Source: Undaria pinnatifida (lineage: Eukaryota > Sar > Phaeophyceae > Laminariales > Alariaceae). From it: a stretch of 64,000 nucleotides of DNA. The stretch spans positions 11,906,011 through 11,970,010 of the forward strand of contig JABAKD010000007.1 in NCBI GenBank assembly GCA_012845835.1, read 5' to 3'. This document shows, piece after piece, positions 1 through 10,699 of the stretch. How positions within the stretch are numbered: the stretch's first letter is position 1; every line of letters starts with the position of its first letter. Under the pieces are notes generated by a model. It was not told where the DNA came from. It did not search any database and saw nothing but the letters and a program-made list of their open reading frames with translations. A program made the position numbers and the translations under genes.

Positions 1-145
1 GAGGGGACGCGTCCGATTTCGACAACGTGAAAGCACCGGCGAAGCAAAGACAGCAGATACATATGCCCCACCTCCCCGAGAGAAAACAGAGAAGAAGCGA
101 TACGCCTATTTCCGCAGGAGCAAGCCACCCGCGCATTCTGTCTTT

Positions 146-343
146 TTAGACAACGCCGCCGCAAAGAGAGATCACTCTCCTCTTCTTCGCTTTCCTCCCC
201 GCCCGTGACCACGCCGACCAATCAATGAGACAGCCTTCAGGGTTGAACAAAAGCTCTTCCGCCAAAACCTCGCCGGCTGAAGTGGCCCCGTGGTAACGTT
301 TGATGCAAACCGTCTTAGCATCCTGTCGACTTCGAACCTCCAT
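146..343 (-). CDS. Hypothetical short reading frame, 65 residues
   Basis: An ATG at 343 on the minus strand opens 65 codons ending near 146. The composition is mixed and protein-like, with a basic C-terminal patch (RAGRKAKKRR). No family is recognised. It may be an exon of a gene running off the left edge, or a chance frame; no splice site was convincing. The flanking DNA is not obviously repetitive. Confidence 0.2.
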   Translation of the reverse strand: MEVRSRQDAKTVCIKRYHGATSAGEVLAEELLFNPEGCLIDWSAWSRAGRKAKKRRVISLCGGVV

Positions 344-349
344 TGGCAC

Positions 350-1260
350 GGGGACAGCAGTGCGGTCTCTTCATTGATGCCAAGTCCTTTTTCGTTTCGC
401 CTAGAGGCAAAGCAGGTTCTCAGTACTCTTTTCGGTATTTTTGTTTGATATACGCAAACGTTTACTTGTTGGCGCATTCAACAATGTGTCAGTGTGTTTC
501 GCCTATCCCTGCCTTCTTTGTTGCATATGACGTTTTTCTTTTTTAGTCAAATTTCGACATTGATAATCTCATGTTCGTATTAAACTCTTGGCATTACTCT
601 CAAGTTCAATGAGTGTCAAATCGGACAGCTGCGCACTTTAACTTTTGGAAGGGCTGCCCTGCCCTGCCCGAAGCATGGGCGCCGGAGATGGCGAATGATG
701 GCGCCCATGCGGAGCGCTTGTAAACAACTACCTCCGAGTATATTATTGCGTACGCTGCCATGCTACATGTACGTGTCTTCCGTTTTTTTCTTGTTTTTCA
801 CGAGGTATTCTTCCACTCCATCGAGATTTGTATTGGAGTCTGTCCTGTGACCACGCGGGCTGGATATCGGGCAATGATTAAATTAATGTTGGAGAAACAC
901 AAATATGTACCAACAACAAAAACCCGGACGTCCCCACACACCGCAGCAGTAGTAGTAGGAGCTACGAAGAGGCTCGATGAAATATGAATATTCGATCTCA
1001 CCGCCGACGACGTGTATTTTTGTGTCTCATACAGATACCATACCATCCCGGTCCCATTTGGAACTTCGACCCCGCAGTGCGTCCTTTTCCCACTTGGCTG
1101 TTGGGCAACCTGCTCAGCTATGTTATTGTGCAGACTTAATTGCTCTCGACAAGAGCGGCAGGGGCCCCAACTGGTACCACACCATATTTACTAAATTCAG
1201 TTCTCGTGTTATACACGTCACATTATCAATAGGTGGAGGAGTCGTTACTAAACAACATGC
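350..1260. other. Region without recognisable gene
   Basis: AT-rich to mixed DNA with only short frames. A stretch near 975-1000 (GATGAAATATG..TTCGATCTCA) loosely resembles the terminal sequence of the inverted-repeat family seen at 36865-39425 and 62985-63725, but is too diverged to call. Confidence 0.4.
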
Positions 1261-1566
1261 AAGACTGTCGGAACAGTCTGGAGGTTAGCGGAACGAGGAG
1301 GAAATGTCAGAGAACCGGGTAGTACTGGGGGGGCGGTTCCAGGGGGAGGAATGGCGGGAAAAATAGGAGAACCTCGGCAGCAACGACGTAGCACAGTGGC
1401 AGCACACAGCATACCAGCCGCGAGTATCGGACTCAACAATCGGTAGAGGAAGAAGCAAGTGGCGCCCACGCAGCAGCGCCAGCGCCAGCAGTAGCAGTAG
1501 GGAGATGACCGTCGGCAGGAGCATACGGGGTGTAGAGTCGGCACGGGGAGACACCAATCGCAATCT
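1261..1566 (+). repeat. A1 split direct repeat
   Basis: About 306 bp, matching 8882-9179 over its whole length. Both copies begin AAGA(C/T)TGTCGGAACAGTC and end GACACCAATCGCAATCT. Identity stops abruptly after CAATCT, which defines the inner boundary. Confidence 0.85.
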
Positions 1567-2564
1567 ATCGGAGACGAATCATGACTGCGCGAGAGGTGGA
1601 CGACGACATGGCATCGTCACAGGCACGGGAAGCAGGCTTCCAGGCGAAAATAAGAAGGCTGCGGACGGAGCTGGAAGAGACGGAGCGCATGAGGAAAGAA
1701 GGGCTGGAGAGGAGGCAAAAAGAAAGGATAGCGAAGGGGAGCGTCGACGACGTGCGGGAGATACGAAAGCCGGGGGACCAGACAACAGGCTCCCAGAAGG
1801 AGCGTAACGGCGAGAAAAAACTTCCTGAAAAACCGATTAAAGGAGAAGGCCGAGGGTGAAAGCAGAAGGGCGGAAGAGAAGTGGAAAGCAATAATTGAGA
1901 TCGATGTCGAAAAGGAAGTTGGTAGAAGAATGCGCGCGAACGAAACGAGTAAGGACATGACCGGCGCAATGGATGAAGTTGCAAATAGCCCACAACAGCA
2001 GGAGCGGCACAAAGACCCGCGGAGGCAAGACCTGCACCACCAGCCAGAAGAACGGAGGAACATGGGCCACCCCCGCAAACGCAAGGGGGGGTTCATATGA
2101 TACGGAGGCCGGGGATGGTAGGAAAAGAGTAAGACGAATGTTACTCTAAAAGAATTCTGCTGAACGATGGAGCCAAAGCCAAGCGGTCGGGAGACGGGAA
2201 GCAGGAGATAGGGGCCCGCAAATAGAACACACAGCGGAAGGCGGCTACTACAGGCAGATGAGCCAGGAACACGGGAATGGGTGGGATGGAAGAGGTGGAG
2301 GTCCGATCACAGAACCTACAGCTGAGAGCACCTTTTTTGGGAGGTAGAAGGGGAGGACCGGAACAGGGAGAGTGGATACAGGGGAAGGGACTGCCTACAC
2401 CAATATTGTAAAAAACTATTTAGGAATTAGAATAGAAGTCTGGAATTGCAATTCCGCCCCGCCTTCGCGGAGGTGTTGTGGAACTTTCCCGACCTAGCCG
2501 GCTAGCCTAGTAGCAAGCAGTAGCATCGGAGTGCGAGCAGGCAACTGTTCCAGCAGTGGCAGGG

Positions 2565-2594
2565 TAACCCTAACCCTAACCCTAACCCTAACCC
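2565..2594. repeat. Interstitial telomere-like tract (TAACCC)5
   Basis: Five perfect TAACCC units lie inside the gag-like region of the retroelement. The motif corresponds to TTAGGG on the other strand. Such tracts arise by double-strand-break repair or by insertion of an element ending in telomeric repeats. The flanks here show no obvious element. Confidence 0.9.
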
Positions 2595-3731
2595 AGTGAT
2601 TTCTCGGTTTTCACTCTGTAACTCATATATTAAGAAAAAATGCACCCGTACACTACCGAGGGAAAGAAAGGAAAACGCCAGCACAGGGATAGGACAGCAG
2701 AGGAAGGCTGGTGGTTCAGAGAAGAAAAGGGTAGAGGCGCATGGACGTGGCCCCTGGCCGAAGACGGCTGCTGGGGGACGACGAGAGGAACGGCCAATGG
2801 GAGGCATGGATGGGAGGACAAGAAGGCGGCACCGGGGTGGGAAAGACGAGAAAGGTTCGAGGGCGAAGAGTGGAAGTGGGGAGACAGGGGAGATGTCAGG
2901 GGCACAGGGCCCAGCCGTTACTTCGGGGGGCCGGAACCATCATCAGTGGCGCAGGTTTCGGACATGGGGATAGTCATGTTGGGGGTAACCAGGGAAGACG
3001 GGGGAGTACCGCCATTGGGTTCGGTGAAGCAACGGGCGAAGTATTTCCTGTGCGATGAGCGGTTGATTATGAACTGAAAAGGAGAAGGAGATTTGATGCG
3101 TTTCTCCGACCTAGACATGACCATGTACTCGAGGACAGAGAAGTCAAGGAAGCGCCGGAGTGAGCAGCGGAGAGCCTTGCCAGACAGGGTGGAGTCTACT
3201 CTGGGTGCGATTCTGTGCATGACGAAGCTCGCGACGGATGTGCACACGAAGATGGGGCGGGAGGCTTTGGAAGGGGTGGAGAAGCAATGAGAGAAACCAT
3301 TCCACAACATAAAGGAAGGGGAAACCATTTTTCGTTACGAACATGATGATGGTAGAGTCGGAGTACTTCCAGGATGAGTTCGTGACGCGGTTCAATATGG
3401 ACCTAGCGGAGTTGGAGAAAGAGGTGCGGACAATAGTGCTGATGCTGAAGCGGAAGGGGAACAGGTGGCCAACGGCGGAAGAGTCCGGGCCCCTACCAGT
3501 CCCGGAGTTTAAAGAAACGCGGGCGTGGCTGGACGTGTCGCCGTTATATATGAAAGGGGGGATGAGTGGGGGGCTGGGGGAGGGAGGAGGTGGAGGGGAG
3601 GCTGGTACGAAGAGGGCAACCGGCGGGCAAGCGGGGCGGGGGGAAAGTGGTGTAGCAAGAGAGCGCAAAGTTGAAAAAAGGAAGAATGGGGGGGGAAGCA
3701 GGGAGTGCTACTCCTTTAGGAGCGTTACTTC

Positions 3732-3800
3732 TTTAAGAGCGGCAAGCCCTGTCCGTACATGGAGAAGTGGGGGGATTGCGAGTTCGAACACGGCGGCGAG
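3732..3800 (+). pseudogene. CCCH-like zinc-finger segment in the gag-like region
   Basis: One frame reads FKSGKPCPYMEKWGDCEFEH, with Cys-x8-Cys-x3-His spacing. This resembles the C-terminal part of CCCH fingers (C-x8-C-x5-C-x3-H) with one Cys missing or displaced. It is in a different frame from the preceding gag-like reading frame, so a frameshift separates them. Nucleic-acid binding is the family expectation. Confidence 0.45.
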
Positions 3801-4249
3801 AAGGGAGGAAAATATGAGTGAGTCAGAAGGGGGAAGGGGCGAGAAGCGGGCAGCCCCGGGTGGGGAGGGGGCGGGGGAGAGTGAGGGCAGGAATAGCTAA
3901 TAAATGTACGGGCCCTGCCGGAGCGCAGGGCCAGCCACAGACGAGCGTAAACCGGTCCCACCAGAAAGGCTTGGAGACAAACATCGCCGGGGGGCTGACA
4001 CCGGGGTCGGTCAGACCAATCAATTCAGGTGATAAAAATAAGGGGCTCCAAGGGGGGCAAAAGGTAGGGGTGGGGAACCAGAGAGAAACAGGAACAAAAG
4101 GGAAGTAATAGGGAAATGAAATAGGGAGGCCATAGGTTGCGAAGAGCATGAAGCAACACGGGGGATAGGGCTCGCGAGCGGAAGGGGGAAAGGAGGGTTC
4201 GGAAAAGGAACCGTGCGGGAACAAGAGCTAGTGGTATTGAGGCGGAAAG

Positions 4250-5240
4250 CCCGCGGGTAAGAAGTACCGAGCTGGGAAAAGGGGGGGGCGACGGCGGGCA
4301 GGCAGCGAGCTCAAACGAACGGTTCGCGGCAAAGGGGCCGTGAGAAGGGGAGGGGGGGGGGGGGGGGGGTGTACGGCAACGAGACCGTACACGACCCGGC
4401 CGGGGGGCGGTGCGGCAACGGGGCTGCACACAATCAGGCAAGGAAGGAACGCGGCGACGGGATCGTGCAGACCGACCGCGGCCAGGCTGCGGGTTGAACC
4501 AAATGGAGGGTGCGAGGCAAAGGGGCCACGCAAAACGTGGACGGGGGTGTGCGGCAACGGGACCGATCACGACCCGGCCGGGGGGGAGCGCGGCAATGAG
4601 GCCGCGAATAAAAATGAGGGGAAAGTGTGCAGCAACAGGTCCGCACACGACCATCACGCCGGGAGGGGACGCGGCAACGGGGCCGCGCAGAGCGACGGCG
4701 GCGAGGCTGCGGGCTCCAATCAAACGGGGGGAGCAAGGCAAAGGGGCCGTGCAAAAACGGGGGGGGGCACGGGGGGGGGTGGTGGTGTACAGAAAAGAGA
4801 CCGTACACGACCGGGCCGGGGGGAAGCGCGGCATCGGAGACGTGCAGAGCGACGGCGGCCAGGCCGCTGGCTCAAACAAACCGGGGGTGCATGACAAAGG
4901 GACAGCGCAAAGGGGGGGGGGGGGGAGGGACCTACGGCAACGAGACAGAACACCACCCGGCCGGGGGGGAGCACGGCAACGGGGCCGAGCAAATAAAGGA
5001 GGGGGGGAGGGCGCGGGAACGGCTTTCCACACGTTAATCCCGGCGGGAAACGCGGCAACTTAAGGGGTTCGCGAAAAGGAAAGGGGCGGGAGTCGGCGGC
5101 GATGCGCCCGTTCGACCAAGGGCGGGGGGGAACGCGGCAACGAGGCCGTGTGAAAGAAAGGGGGGGGCGGGTGCTGCAACGGGGCCGTTGTAACCCAGGG
5201 GGCGGGCGAGCGCGGTGACGGGGCCGCGCAAAGAAAGAGG
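4250..5240. repeat. GC-rich degenerate tandem/higher-order repeat inside the retroelement
   Basis: Short modules such as CGGCAACGGGGCCG, CACGACCCGGCCGGGG and GGCAAAGGGGCC recur every few tens of bases. They are grouped into a longer irregular period of roughly 170-230 bp, with G runs between them. Long frames in several phases on both strands, rich in Arg/Gly or Pro/Arg, are by-products of this composition and not genes. The array sits between the gag-like part and the reverse transcriptase. Confidence 0.75.
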
Positions 5241-5424
5241 GAGGAAGCGGGCATTAACGGAGCCGCACAAGCTCAGAAACGAGGATCTTCCGGTAACGAG
5301 TCCGGAGAAGAGGGGCGTAGAGAACGAGCTAAGCACTAGGAGAGGAGGACAGAGCGTAGCCACGGGGCTGCGCACGAGTTCAAGGTCGAGGAACGGGAGG
5401 CGGTCCTGAGGCAAAGGAACGCAA

Positions 5425-6895
5425 TGGGGCGCCCGAGGAACACAGGGATAGACGCAGACGAAAGAAAGCGAATATTGCAGGTCGTGGCTAGGTTGGTAGA
5501 AGAAATGCTACTAAGGAAAGGAGGGGACGTAGGAAAGGTGGTGTGGGCGTTAGGTGGCGAGCTGCTCGCACCACATATTGAACATATTGACGTATAGCGC
5601 GTGAAGAACTTTTTCGGGGAATAACACAAGGTCGACCAGTTCGCCCAGCTAGAAGTGATTGCGACGGTTGGCGTGCCGGTGGATGTGGGACCAGGAGGTG
5701 ATCTCGAGCGGAAACTGACATACAGGAACCATAGCAGCGCCAGAAGACACGTGGCCGAGGTGTAGGAGAACAAAGTGGGAGACGTCAAGAAAGAGAGAGT
5801 GATCGTGATGCCGGTGAGAGTAACCCGGAGCTTGCGACGTTTGCGGATGTATCCAATAGGGGTGGTGGAAATCAAAAGGTAAGAGGAGGATAGTCCATGA
5901 TTCTACGTTCAGCAGCGAACCGGAGCAACCTGGGGTGGGAGGGGTCGGGGGGGCGGCCGGTTTAACGAGACGACGTACGTGGACCAGAGGCCAGAATGCC
6001 ACTTAGCGGGGGTGATTGGCCAAGTTATCAACAAGGTGCTGGGGCTGCAGACACATTTGGGACAGGTAAAAGGATCCTGATGCAGAAGATCGACGTGAAG
6101 CGCGCTTTTCGGCAGGTGGGAGTAGACCCAGCGGGGGCAGCAATATTCGGGTACGTGCTGGCAGGGTATTTGTTTATAGACTTGTGATTGCAGTTCGGAT
6201 GGGAGCCCAGGGTGTTGGGCAGTGATCGTCAGCGCGATCCAGCAGGCACAGCGGCAAACGACAAAGGCATCGGCGACGATCCTTCCCGCCGGCAAGGAGG
6301 CCACAGCGAATTTCCAAGTCGCCGGCATACGGGAGTAGCGCTGGAGCCGCTGCCGTGGAGCTGCATAGTCGAGGAGGTGGAAGGGGGAGGGCAGGAGGAC
6401 CCAGCGTGGGTAGACTTCTTCATAGATGGTGCGGGTTCGGTGGAGGTGCAGTGGGAAGCAGATGGAGGAGGTGCCTAGTGCTGTCGCAGGCACTGGCGTC
6501 GAATCACGACCAGGCGACGGGAGAAAAGGCAGTGGGTAAGGAGCCTCTGCCGTCACATGAGAAGGTGACGGATTGGGCCCCCCGGCAAGAGGTGCTGGGT
6601 TTTGACCCAGAAACGGAGAGGATGACGACATGCTTACCGGGAATAAAAATCAATGAGCTACGGGAGATGCTCCAGGAATGGCATGAAGAGAGGAGCAAGG
6701 AAACTGTACGGGAGGTCCTCGTGCTGGCAGGAAAACTGCATCATGTGGCGTGCGTGATCAGACCAGAGCGGTATTTCGTACGGCGGCTTCTGCAGCTGAG
6801 CGAGCTGCATCTTGATGGGCAGGACAAAAGGGGGGAAGGGGGGCCTGGGGAAGAAGAAGGAAGAAGGCAGAGGCAGGGAGGGCGTTATATCTGAC
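5425..6895 (+). pseudogene. Reverse transcriptase (DIRS-type), broken
   Basis: A linker frame near 5425-5600 contains GRPRNTGIDADERKRILQVV. It is followed by palm and finger fragments: VKKERVIVMPVR (about 5785), then KIDVKRAFRQVGVD (about 6088), which is the motif A region. Next come a LQFGW box (about 6190) and the catalytic box at 6403-6438 reading WVDFFIDGAG. The family expects FVDD at that box, so the second catalytic Asp is Gly here. The thumb follows with LAGKLHHVACVIRPERYFVRRLL, a signature seen in DIRS-like polymerases. Stops and frameshifts interrupt it repeatedly. Confidence 0.8.
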
Positions 6896-6903
6896 GGAAG
6901 AAT

Positions 6904-7410
6904 TCATGGCGGACCTGGAGTGGTGGAGATGGTGCATGACGGAGGGCTTGGAGTTGGCGGCACCGTTTTTCCGGTTCATGAAACAGCCCCATAGACGGAA
7001 ATGGTTTTCCAACGCATCATTCGAGGCAGTATGGTGGCTATGGCTGGAGACGGGGGTGTATTGGAGGTTCAATCTGACCGAGGAGGAGAAAACAAGGACT
7101 GTCAGGAGCAGAAGAAGGGAGCATGTGAACAGGCTGTCCATCAATGTCCTGGTGCTGCTCGGGATGGTGATGACGGCATTCGTGGTGATAGTGATCATGA
7201 AGGATAGGGCGCGGAGGGTGGGAGAGCCAGCACTGACGAGGGGGGATAGCTCGTCAGCGGTTCAGTGGGTGAAGAATTGAAAAGGGGGGGGAATGGGAAG
7301 AAAGATCGAGATAGATGACGATAATTTTGGGGGTGCTGGAGCAGATAAGGGGGTGACGCTTCCAGGCAAAGCACGTGCGGGGGGTGGAGAACGGGTTAGC
7401 AGATGGGATA
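6904..7410 (+). pseudogene. RNase H domain of the retroelement, broken
   Basis: The frame reads ADLEWWRWCMTEGLELAAPFF, then WFSNASFEAVWW, in which the first catalytic Asp (expected SDAS) is Asn at 7011-7013. INVLVLLGMV has Val where the catalytic Glu is expected. RGDSSSAVQWVKN retains its Asp (7244-7246). After a frameshift the last motif, HVRGVENGLADGITKW, keeps its Asp (7402-7404). At least two of four active-site residues are lost. It follows the reverse transcriptase directly, as expected for a DIRS-type pol. Confidence 0.75.
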
Positions 7411-7589
7411 ACAAAGTGGAAATAAGACGAAATCCAATCGAGGCTGACCCAAGAATGCCCCGCCGTCCCGTGGCAAGCCCTGAAGCTTGGACCGGAAGGA
7501 GCGGGGATGTGTTCGGATATTTTTCACGCGGCTACGGACTTGGGCGGGTTGCGAAGTCGACTGGGAAGACTTATGCGCAAAGTTGAAGA

Positions 7590-8583
7590 ATGTGGGTGAG
7601 ATGGAGAATGATGAGGGAGAATGGGAACAGGTTGGGGGAGGATCTGCGCGAGTGGGAGCTGGTGGAGGAGCTGACAGAGTGTATGGCCTACAGCTGCGCG
7701 GAAAGAAAGAATAAGGAGGCGATCGTGGCAGGCAAGTTGATGGCGGTATACTCTTATCACGAGCAGTGGGGGAAGTTGTATCTGCCGCTGCAGAACTTCA
7801 GAATTCATGCAGTGAAGAAAGGAATCAGGACGGCGCATTCAGAGGAGGGGAACCAGACACGGGTAACGAGGCCGCTGACGTGAAAGATGATCGGAATGAA
7901 GGAGGGGAGTAGCGGCGCGTGAGGGGTAGTGGGGAGGATCGTGTGGATCGGGCTGGCATTGACGTATCAGCTGCTGCTGAGGGCCTCAGAACTATTCGCG
8001 GCGGAAGGAGGAAAGGTGGAAGAGGTTTACTGCTGGAGGAGGGGAGATGTTACCTTCTACGAGAAAGGGGTGCAGCTGGGATCGGGAAGGAGGGAAGCCA
8101 CGGATACAGTGGAGATCCGTTTCAAGGGGGGAAGGGAGACCAGGGGAGAAATCGCGCGGTAGCCGTGAGAACAAAGGGATCCGGGGGGGTTGGGGGAGGG
8201 CCGGAGGGGAACGTCGTGGACCTGATGGTGGAGATAGTAGGCTACTATGGGAAGACGGTTTCGGGGGGGGGCGAACTCCCCGTTGATGGCATACAGTAGT
8301 GGGGGATGGAAGGTATGGACGAAAGGGAAAGCGACGTTTTGCTTAAGGCGCTGGCTGGAAGGAGCAAGGGAGGGGGGCAGTGGGAGATCTCGTTCCAGAG
8401 GAATTCGCGCTGAACTCGGGAAGGATAGAAGGAGCGACAAGGCTAGCGGAGATGGGAGTACAGCCGTGATCGCTCCAAAGAGTAGGACTGTGGGCGTCGC
8501 AGGCATTCATAGTTACGTGAGATCGACTATGGAAGACCCCCTTTGATGTCGAGGAAATTCGTAGGGAGATCAGGAGCGCCTAG
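7590..8583 (+). pseudogene. Tyrosine recombinase of the retroelement, broken
   Basis: The N-terminal core-binding part lies at 7590-7880 (KEAIVAGKLMAVYSYHEQWG). The catalytic part starts about 7935, with TYQLLLRASELFA providing the first active-site Arg (7980-7982). A stretch at 8400-8450 reads FALNSGRIEGATRLAEMGVQP, where the expected HxxR has become NxxR (AAC at 8413-8415). A TGA at 8467-8469 replaces a likely Trp. The nucleophile region SYVRSTMEDP is present after a frameshift, with Tyr at 8514-8516. The frame ends at a TAG near 8583. Its family performs site-specific strand exchange of the circular element; this copy cannot. Confidence 0.8.
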
Positions 8584-8695
8584 CAGACACCCGGGGCAAT
8601 GGACGAGATGGAGGGGGGCGAGAGTAGAATAGGGTAGGCGCGAAGGCGCGGCGTAGAACGCGGCTTCCGAAAATAATTTTTTCTGTTGAGATTAT

Positions 8696-8878
8696 CTGTC
8701 GGAGTAGGGGGGAGGTCAGCCGCGTACAATAGCCGGAAAAGGGAATGGGGAAGGGGGAGGGGGGCAAGGAAACCGGGACGAGGAAGAGCCGTCAGTTTCC
8801 ACCCCCGCCCCCACCCTCCCCCGCGGGGAACACCTTGACATAATGAACACGCCTATGGTCGTGAAGAGGAGACCAAAA
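8696..8878 (+). repeat. B1 split direct repeat
   Basis: About 183 bp, matching 9350-9532. Both copies begin CTGTCGGAGTAGGGGG, contain a purine-rich GGGGGAGGGGGGCAAGG tract and CCCCCGCGGGGAACACC, and end GTGAAGRG.AGACAAAA. It abuts A2. Confidence 0.85.
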
Positions 8879-8881
8879 TGT

Positions 8882-9179
8882 AAGATTGTCGGAACAGTCT
8901 GGAGTTTGGCGGAACAAAGAAGATATATCGGAGAACCGGGTAGTATATGGGGGGCGGTTTCAGGGGGAGGAATGGCGGGAAAAATAGGAGAACATCAGCA
9001 GCAATAACGTCGCACAGCAGCAGCACACCAGCAGCGAGTATCATACACACCAACCGTAGAGGCAGAAGAAAGTAGCGCCCACGCAGCAGAGACAGCAGCA
9101 GCAGTAGCAGTAGGGAGAAGACCGTCGGTAGGTGCATACGGGGTAGAGAGACGGCACGGGGAGACACCAATCGCAATCT
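8882..9179 (+). repeat. A2 split direct repeat
   Basis: Second copy of A1, 298 bp. It is placed between B1 and B2, as expected for PAT/Ngaro elements. Confidence 0.85.
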
Positions 9180-9349
9180 CCCACCCTCCCTACCCGATGC
9201 TTCACGAGGAGGAGGGCTAACGCGAAACGGACGGGGAGGACGGCGTGAGGAGGAAAGGAAGGGCAGGGATTAATTGTTCCATCTTCCGGGGAGTTTGTGT
9301 AGGTTCTTCCGGGGGGGGGGCGGGGCGGGCTTCTAGTTTATGAGGTTTG

Positions 9350-9532
9350 CTGTCGGAGTAGGGGGCAGGTCGGCCGTGTTCTATAGCCGGGAGAAGGAGC
9401 GGGGGAGGGGGAGGGGGGCAAGGAGAACGGGACGAGGGAGAGCCGTCAGTTTCCAGCCCCCCCCCTACTCTCCCCCGCGGGGAACACCATGATATTAATG
9501 AACAAGCAAATTTTCGTGAAGGGCAGACAAAA
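9350..9532 (+). repeat. B2 split direct repeat, right end of the element
   Basis: Second copy of B1. A roughly 170-bp unmatched segment (9180-9349) separates A2 from B2. Similarity to B1 ends near AGACAAAAC, taken as the right boundary. Confidence 0.8.
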
Positions 9533-10699
9533 CCCACAGTTGTTTATTGCTTATACCCTACTGTGTTGAAATACGAGGATCGAATTCACAAAATACAAAA
9601 GTTATTCTAACGTTTAAAAAAAGAAACGCTTTAAACATGTTCGATGATGTTGTGGCCGAAGAAAATCTCATGTCAAGGTCATTTTCCAAACTTTTCGTGA
9701 AAAATTGAAAAACGTCAGCTGTGAGTACGACCGATTAAATGATTGAAACCCAACTTTGCAACCCGCGTGGTATATTAGATCTGCTTTTGTTTATAATACG
9801 GTGTTTGTGAATTTAACCTGGTTGTTAATACACAGCTCCACAATTTCTACAGGAGGTCGTTCGCGCGTGTTCTATACTTTGTCCTCATAAATGATATAGG
9901 TCGGTCCCTCCCCTGGGTGTTGTCACGGTCAACAGGACGATTTTCATTTACCATTCTGTGCACTGATACTATAAAACCCGCATAGAGGGTAGTAGGTATT
10001 ATAATATTAAACATGGTGTTATGATATGACATGTGGTCAACAGAACCCGAATAGAAATTGGGGTATTAGTACATGATACAAGGTTACCCTGCGGGAAGTG
10101 CCTAAGGGAGTGGCGCAGGAACGAAACCCAAACATTCAAGATCTGACTGTCTTTTGGGAAATAAGATGTACCTGGTGGTAGTGAAAACTATGCTCTTGTC
10201 CGCAGCTTGAGAAATGGAGTGTGGGGAGGCGCCCTCCCGGGCACGGTTCGCTCTCTCGCCGTCGTGGTAGAGAACCGTATACAAGTTATAATCTCATCAG
10301 TATGTACGCGTCCAGCGCCAGTACTCGTACGATGCGGACTTTTCATACTGGCAAATCTTATGCAGTAAAATTTGCGTGGTAAAAAAAGGACCTCGTAGGT
10401 GAATTTTTAACCGGCAAAGAAAACAAAATCAGCAGTTGTTCCGTGCGCCGTCTTTCTATCGTGGTTTTGATGTTTTTTCCTTGTTTCCTGTTGTTTCGTA
10501 TGGAAATCAGCAATTAGAATAATAAGGTTCGTGCTCGTCGTGTCTTGTTGAGCCAGATCATGAACTTCACGACGAGTGATGCACGCCAAGGTAGGCAATC
10601 ACCCCCCTTCACCACTAGTTCGTCGCAAAGAGTGCGCGAAATGAGGATCTGCAGGGCTTCTATTGTCGCTGAGACAGAGACGCCCTTTCTCATGGAGCA
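9533..10699. other. Intergenic; diverged copy of a dispersed terminal repeat at 9845-9990
   Basis: Mostly AT-rich sequence with short frames only. The segment 9845-9990 shares blocks (GTCCTCAT, ATAGGTCGG, GGTCAACAG, ACTATAAAACCCG) in the same order as 36960-37090 and, inverted, 39215-39330. It is therefore a diverged member of that family. No gene is seen. Confidence 0.5.

Larger units (their letters stand above)
1581..4107 (+). pseudogene. gag-like region of the retroelement, broken
   Basis: Successive short frames with biased, charged composition. The first (1581-1859) begins MTAREVDDDMASS and is a heptad-like, Glu/Arg-rich segment that would form a coiled coil. Later frames (about 3093-3290 and 3343-3900) have ordinary globular composition, for example LAELEKEVRTIVLMLKRK. 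Position between A1 and the reverse transcriptase, plus the finger at 3732-3800, supports a Gag-like role. There is no continuous frame. Confidence 0.55.
1261..9532 (+). mobile_element. Degenerate DIRS/Ngaro/PAT-class tyrosine-recombinase retrotransposon
   Basis: About 8.3 kb. The order is A1 repeat, gag-like region, reverse transcriptase, RNase H, tyrosine recombinase, then B1-A2-B2. The split direct repeats (A1 at the left, B1, A2 and B2 clustered at the right) are the hallmark of PAT/Ngaro-type elements, which replicate through a circular intermediate and integrate with a tyrosine recombinase instead of a DDE integrase. RT-RNaseH-YR order is also characteristic of this order. Every domain is broken by stops and frameshifts, many of them where Trp (TGG) appears to have become TGA. 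The copy is therefore dead. A/B repeat pairs differ visibly, so insertion is not recent. Confidence 0.88.

Noticed and set aside
4025-5063. Long Pro/Arg- or Arg/Gly-rich frames on both strands (up to 335 codons)
   Set aside because: They arise from the GC-rich modular repeat; open in several phases and both strands, with no domain.
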